From contig WQZR01000046.1 of NCBI GenBank assembly GCA_009780625.1, positions 1-8,201 on the forward strand: DNA of 8,201 bases, given 5' to 3'. Within the stretch, counting starts at the first letter, position 1; the number at the start of each line of letters is the position of its first letter. Positions 6,160-8,201 of this stretch are shown in pieces. A program made the translations under genes and the position numbers. The DNA is from Bacillota bacterium (GTDB lineage Bacteria > Bacillota > Clostridia > Christensenellales > UBA1242). Below the pieces are notes generated by a model. The model did no database searches. It saw only the letters and a list, made by a program, of their open reading frames with translations, and was not told the DNA's origin.

Positions 6160-6216
6160 TATATATACAATAATCAACGCTAAAAAAACACAAACTAACT
6201 AAGGAGAAACCATATA

Positions 6217-8201
6217 ATGAGCGTAAAAAATCTTGACACGTTTTTGTCAGCAATAGAGAAAATTGAAACTCTGGAACCGGAAATTAAAGTTGTGGACTTT
6301 GTTAATCCATCTGCAGAGTTTGTTTCTTTATCTACTGAACACAAGTTTTCTTATTTAAAAAAGGTTATAACAAATCTTGAGAACATAAGAAAGTCGGCAA
6401 ATATTGATGAAGCAACAAAAATGCAAATTTTTGAAAGCTTCCCTTCATATCTTGAAATGCTCGACAACCCAAAAAGTCATTTGGAAATTTCGGAAGGAAC
6501 AGAAAAAGATTTTGCAATTTGGAACTTTGAGCCAATTGAAAAAATGACTAAGTTCTATAGAGATGCAAAATTCCACATGGACTTTGAAAGCACTCTAAGC
6601 GACGAAGCATATATTGCAATAGAGCGTGATGTTCTTGCAGAAATGAAAAGACAACTTTCTGCAGACGAAGCATTGTTTGGTTTTGCAAAGGGTCTAAGCA
6701 AGTCTCCACTTGTTAAATCAGAAAAGATTGCAAGCAAACTTACAATGGACAGCGAAGAAAAGATTTATCATTCAAAAATTAATGCCATGTTTGAAAACAA
6801 CCTAGACCGTATTGAAAGACTTAAGAATGTGATTTTGGCACCAAGAACATCTGCCGACAGACAAGTGGCATATCTTTCTATGTTGGAAAAGGCTCTAGAT
6901 GATGTTCATGGATTGGCTTCGGCTTTCCCATCAAACATGCGTGAAAAGAATAATCTTAACGAAACAAGACTTTTTGCAATGAATGATGACCTTCTAACCA
7001 ACCTTAAAGGCAAGATTGACGACAAGAGATATAAACTTCTTGCAAATGGCATCAGCGCAAGATATGATATTGTTTCAGACGTTATTAAACAAAGAGATGC
7101 TGAAGTTGCAGCAATCGAATCTAAACACGAAGGCGGAATTGCGGCAAAATCTCTTCAAATCGAAAAGGACATAACTCAGTTTATCTCCCCTGCTTCGCGT
7201 ATGGGCAGAATGCTTGAGGCTAGAAACATTGTTGAAAAAGTTCAAGACAAAAAAGACAAAACAGATGACTTGACAAAAGAAGTTGGCGCTGACGCTGCAC
7301 CAGTTGTTGTTGAAAGCGAAGAAGAAGCAGTGAACAGATTTATTGACAGTTTGACAAAACACATCGTTGACCAAATAAATGCTGGCAGAGAAGCTGAAGC
7401 AATTGCACAAGAAGAAAGAATGAGACTTTTTGACGACAGACTTAAGAGAATGGAAGATGCGGTTCTTAGAGAAAGAGAAGCAGAGATTGCAGAAAGACTT
7501 CAACAACAAAGGCTTGAATATGAAGCAAAACTTCAACAACTTGAAGCAGAGCATGCAGAGAAATATAGAGCTCTTGAAGAAGAGTTTGATGCATATAGAA
7601 ACGGTGCAACTGCTGATATTGAAGATTTGAAGGCTAGATATGATGCGCTTATTAATAGCATTAAGGCTGGAACACCAACAATCACTGAAGATGAGCCAGA
7701 ACCAGATAACCCTACAAATCCTGATATTTCTGCACAAGAAATTGTTGGGACTATGGACGATGATAGTAGGCTTGTGCCAGAAAACATAAATCCAGATACT
7801 CCAACCGAAGATGACACTCCGCCACCAAACCGCCCTGCCCCATCGGCAAATATTATTGACCCGGCAAGGCTTCTTGCGGCATATGAGCAAAAGTCGGCAA
7901 GTGAAAACTATGCAAAGGCTCTTGCACAAATTGCAAATGGTTATGAAGGCAGAGGCGACAAGAGCGTTTTTAAGCGTGACCCTAAATTTAACCCAGACTT
8001 AGACGACAACTATACAGGAACAAAACCAACAACAGATAAAGAATATCTGACTAACTTATTTAATAAAACAATGGAAGAAATTGCTGTTGGCGGCGGGGTT
8101 AATAACTTCAGCCAGACACATGGTTATGGTGCAATTTCTAACTTATATCTTGCAGTTGGTGCAGGAGTTATTGACCCAGCGACATTCTCCCCTGCTGTTC
8201 A
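6217..8201 (+). CDS. Large cytoplasmic coiled-coil protein, unknown function (partial, at least 661 aa)
   Basis: An uninterrupted frame runs from ATG 6217, with AAGGAG 10 nt upstream, to the window edge with no stop, so the C-terminus is missing. No family was recognised. The protein has no signal peptide and no hydrophobic segment long enough to cross a membrane. Residues 1-380 are mostly helical. Residues about 381-485 form a dense Glu/Arg/Gln/Ala coiled coil with heptad character (EERMRLFDDRLKRM, LQQQRLEYEAKLQQL). Residues about 486-545 are an acidic, proline-rich linker (DEPEPDNPTNPD, DTPPPNRPAP). A less charged Gly/Asn/Ala-containing segment follows. There is no cysteine in the 661 residues. 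It follows the 799-residue gene in the same direction after a terminator and has its own promoter. A scaffold or cytoskeleton-like role is possible but rests only on composition and neighbours. Confidence 0.93.
   Translation, partial: MSVKNLDTFLSAIEKIETLEPEIKVVDFVNPSAEFVSLSTEHKFSYLKKVITNLENIRKSANIDEATKMQIFESFPSYLEMLDNPKSHLEISEGTEKDFAIWNFEPIEKMTKFYRDAKFHMDFESTLSDEAYIAIERDVLAEMKRQLSADEALFGFAKGLSKSPLVKSEKIASKLTMDSEEKIYHSKINAMFENNLDRIERLKNVILAPRTSADRQVAYLSMLEKALDDVHGLASAFPSNMREKNNLNETRLFAMNDDLLTNLKGKIDDKRYKLLANGISARYDIVSDVIKQRDAEVAAIESKHEGGIAAKSLQIEKDITQFISPASRMGRMLEARNIVEKVQDKKDKTDDLTKEVGADAAPVVVESEEEAVNRFIDSLTKHIVDQINAGREAEAIAQEERMRLFDDRLKRMEDAVLREREAEIAERLQQQRLEYEAKLQQLEAEHAEKYRALEEEFDAYRNGATADIEDLKARYDALINSIKAGTPTITEDEPEPDNPTNPDISAQEIVGTMDDDSRLVPENINPDTPTEDDTPPPNRPAPSANIIDPARLLAAYEQKSASENYAKALAQIANGYEGRGDKSVFKRDPKFNPDLDDNYTGTKPTTDKEYLTNLFNKTMEEIAVGGGVNNFSQTHGYGAISNLYLAVGAGVIDPATFSPAV

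Noticed and set aside
7075..7929. Long open frame on the minus strand opposite the coiled-coil gene
   Set aside because: It lacks a ribosome binding site and promoter, its translation is a Cys/Phe/Ser-rich string typical of antisense reading, and the plus-strand frame is fully open with good start signals.

Overview
The window looks like a piece of chromosome from an AT-rich, Gram-positive-type (Bacillota-like) bacterium. The evidence is a typical bacterial 16S rRNA 5' end with a short V1 loop, consensus TTGACA-17-TATAAT-type promoters, AGGAG-type ribosome binding sites and strong intrinsic terminators. The standard genetic code fits: Trp is TGG and the stops seen are TAA and TAG. I cannot name the genus. 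Several genes look like poorly characterised surface or cell-architecture proteins.

Left part (1-3486), all on the minus strand. The rRNA operon leaves the window at the left edge: a strong promoter at 660-688, a leader of about 320 nt, then the first ~332 nt of 16S rRNA. Upstream of it, in the same direction, are a 474-residue exported repeat protein (1988-3412) with a consensus promoter and a terminator, a seven-helix membrane protein resembling the YwaF/TMEM164 family (1167-1931), and a 165-residue charged soluble protein of unknown function (730-1227). The last two genes overlap by 61 nt. The small gene's own consensus promoter and ribosome binding site lie inside the end of the membrane-protein gene.

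Right part (3633-8201), all on the plus strand and divergent from the left part. It holds two large genes of unknown function, each with its own promoter. The first (3692-6091, 799 residues) is predicted to cross the membrane once near its middle. Its N-terminal half is helical, with degenerate ~45-residue repeats and a coiled coil; its C-terminal half is beta-rich with a fibronectin-III-like segment. It ends at a strong terminator. The second (6217 to beyond 8201, at least 661 residues) is a cysteine-free, signal-less protein with a coiled coil of about 100 residues followed by an acidic, proline-rich linker; it runs off the right edge.

The most interesting content is this right-hand pair. 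A membrane-spanning protein with a cytoplasmic coiled coil and an outside beta domain sits next to a cytoplasmic coiled-coil protein, which could form an envelope-linked scaffold or attachment structure. That is inference from architecture; no catalytic domain or known family was recognised in either protein.
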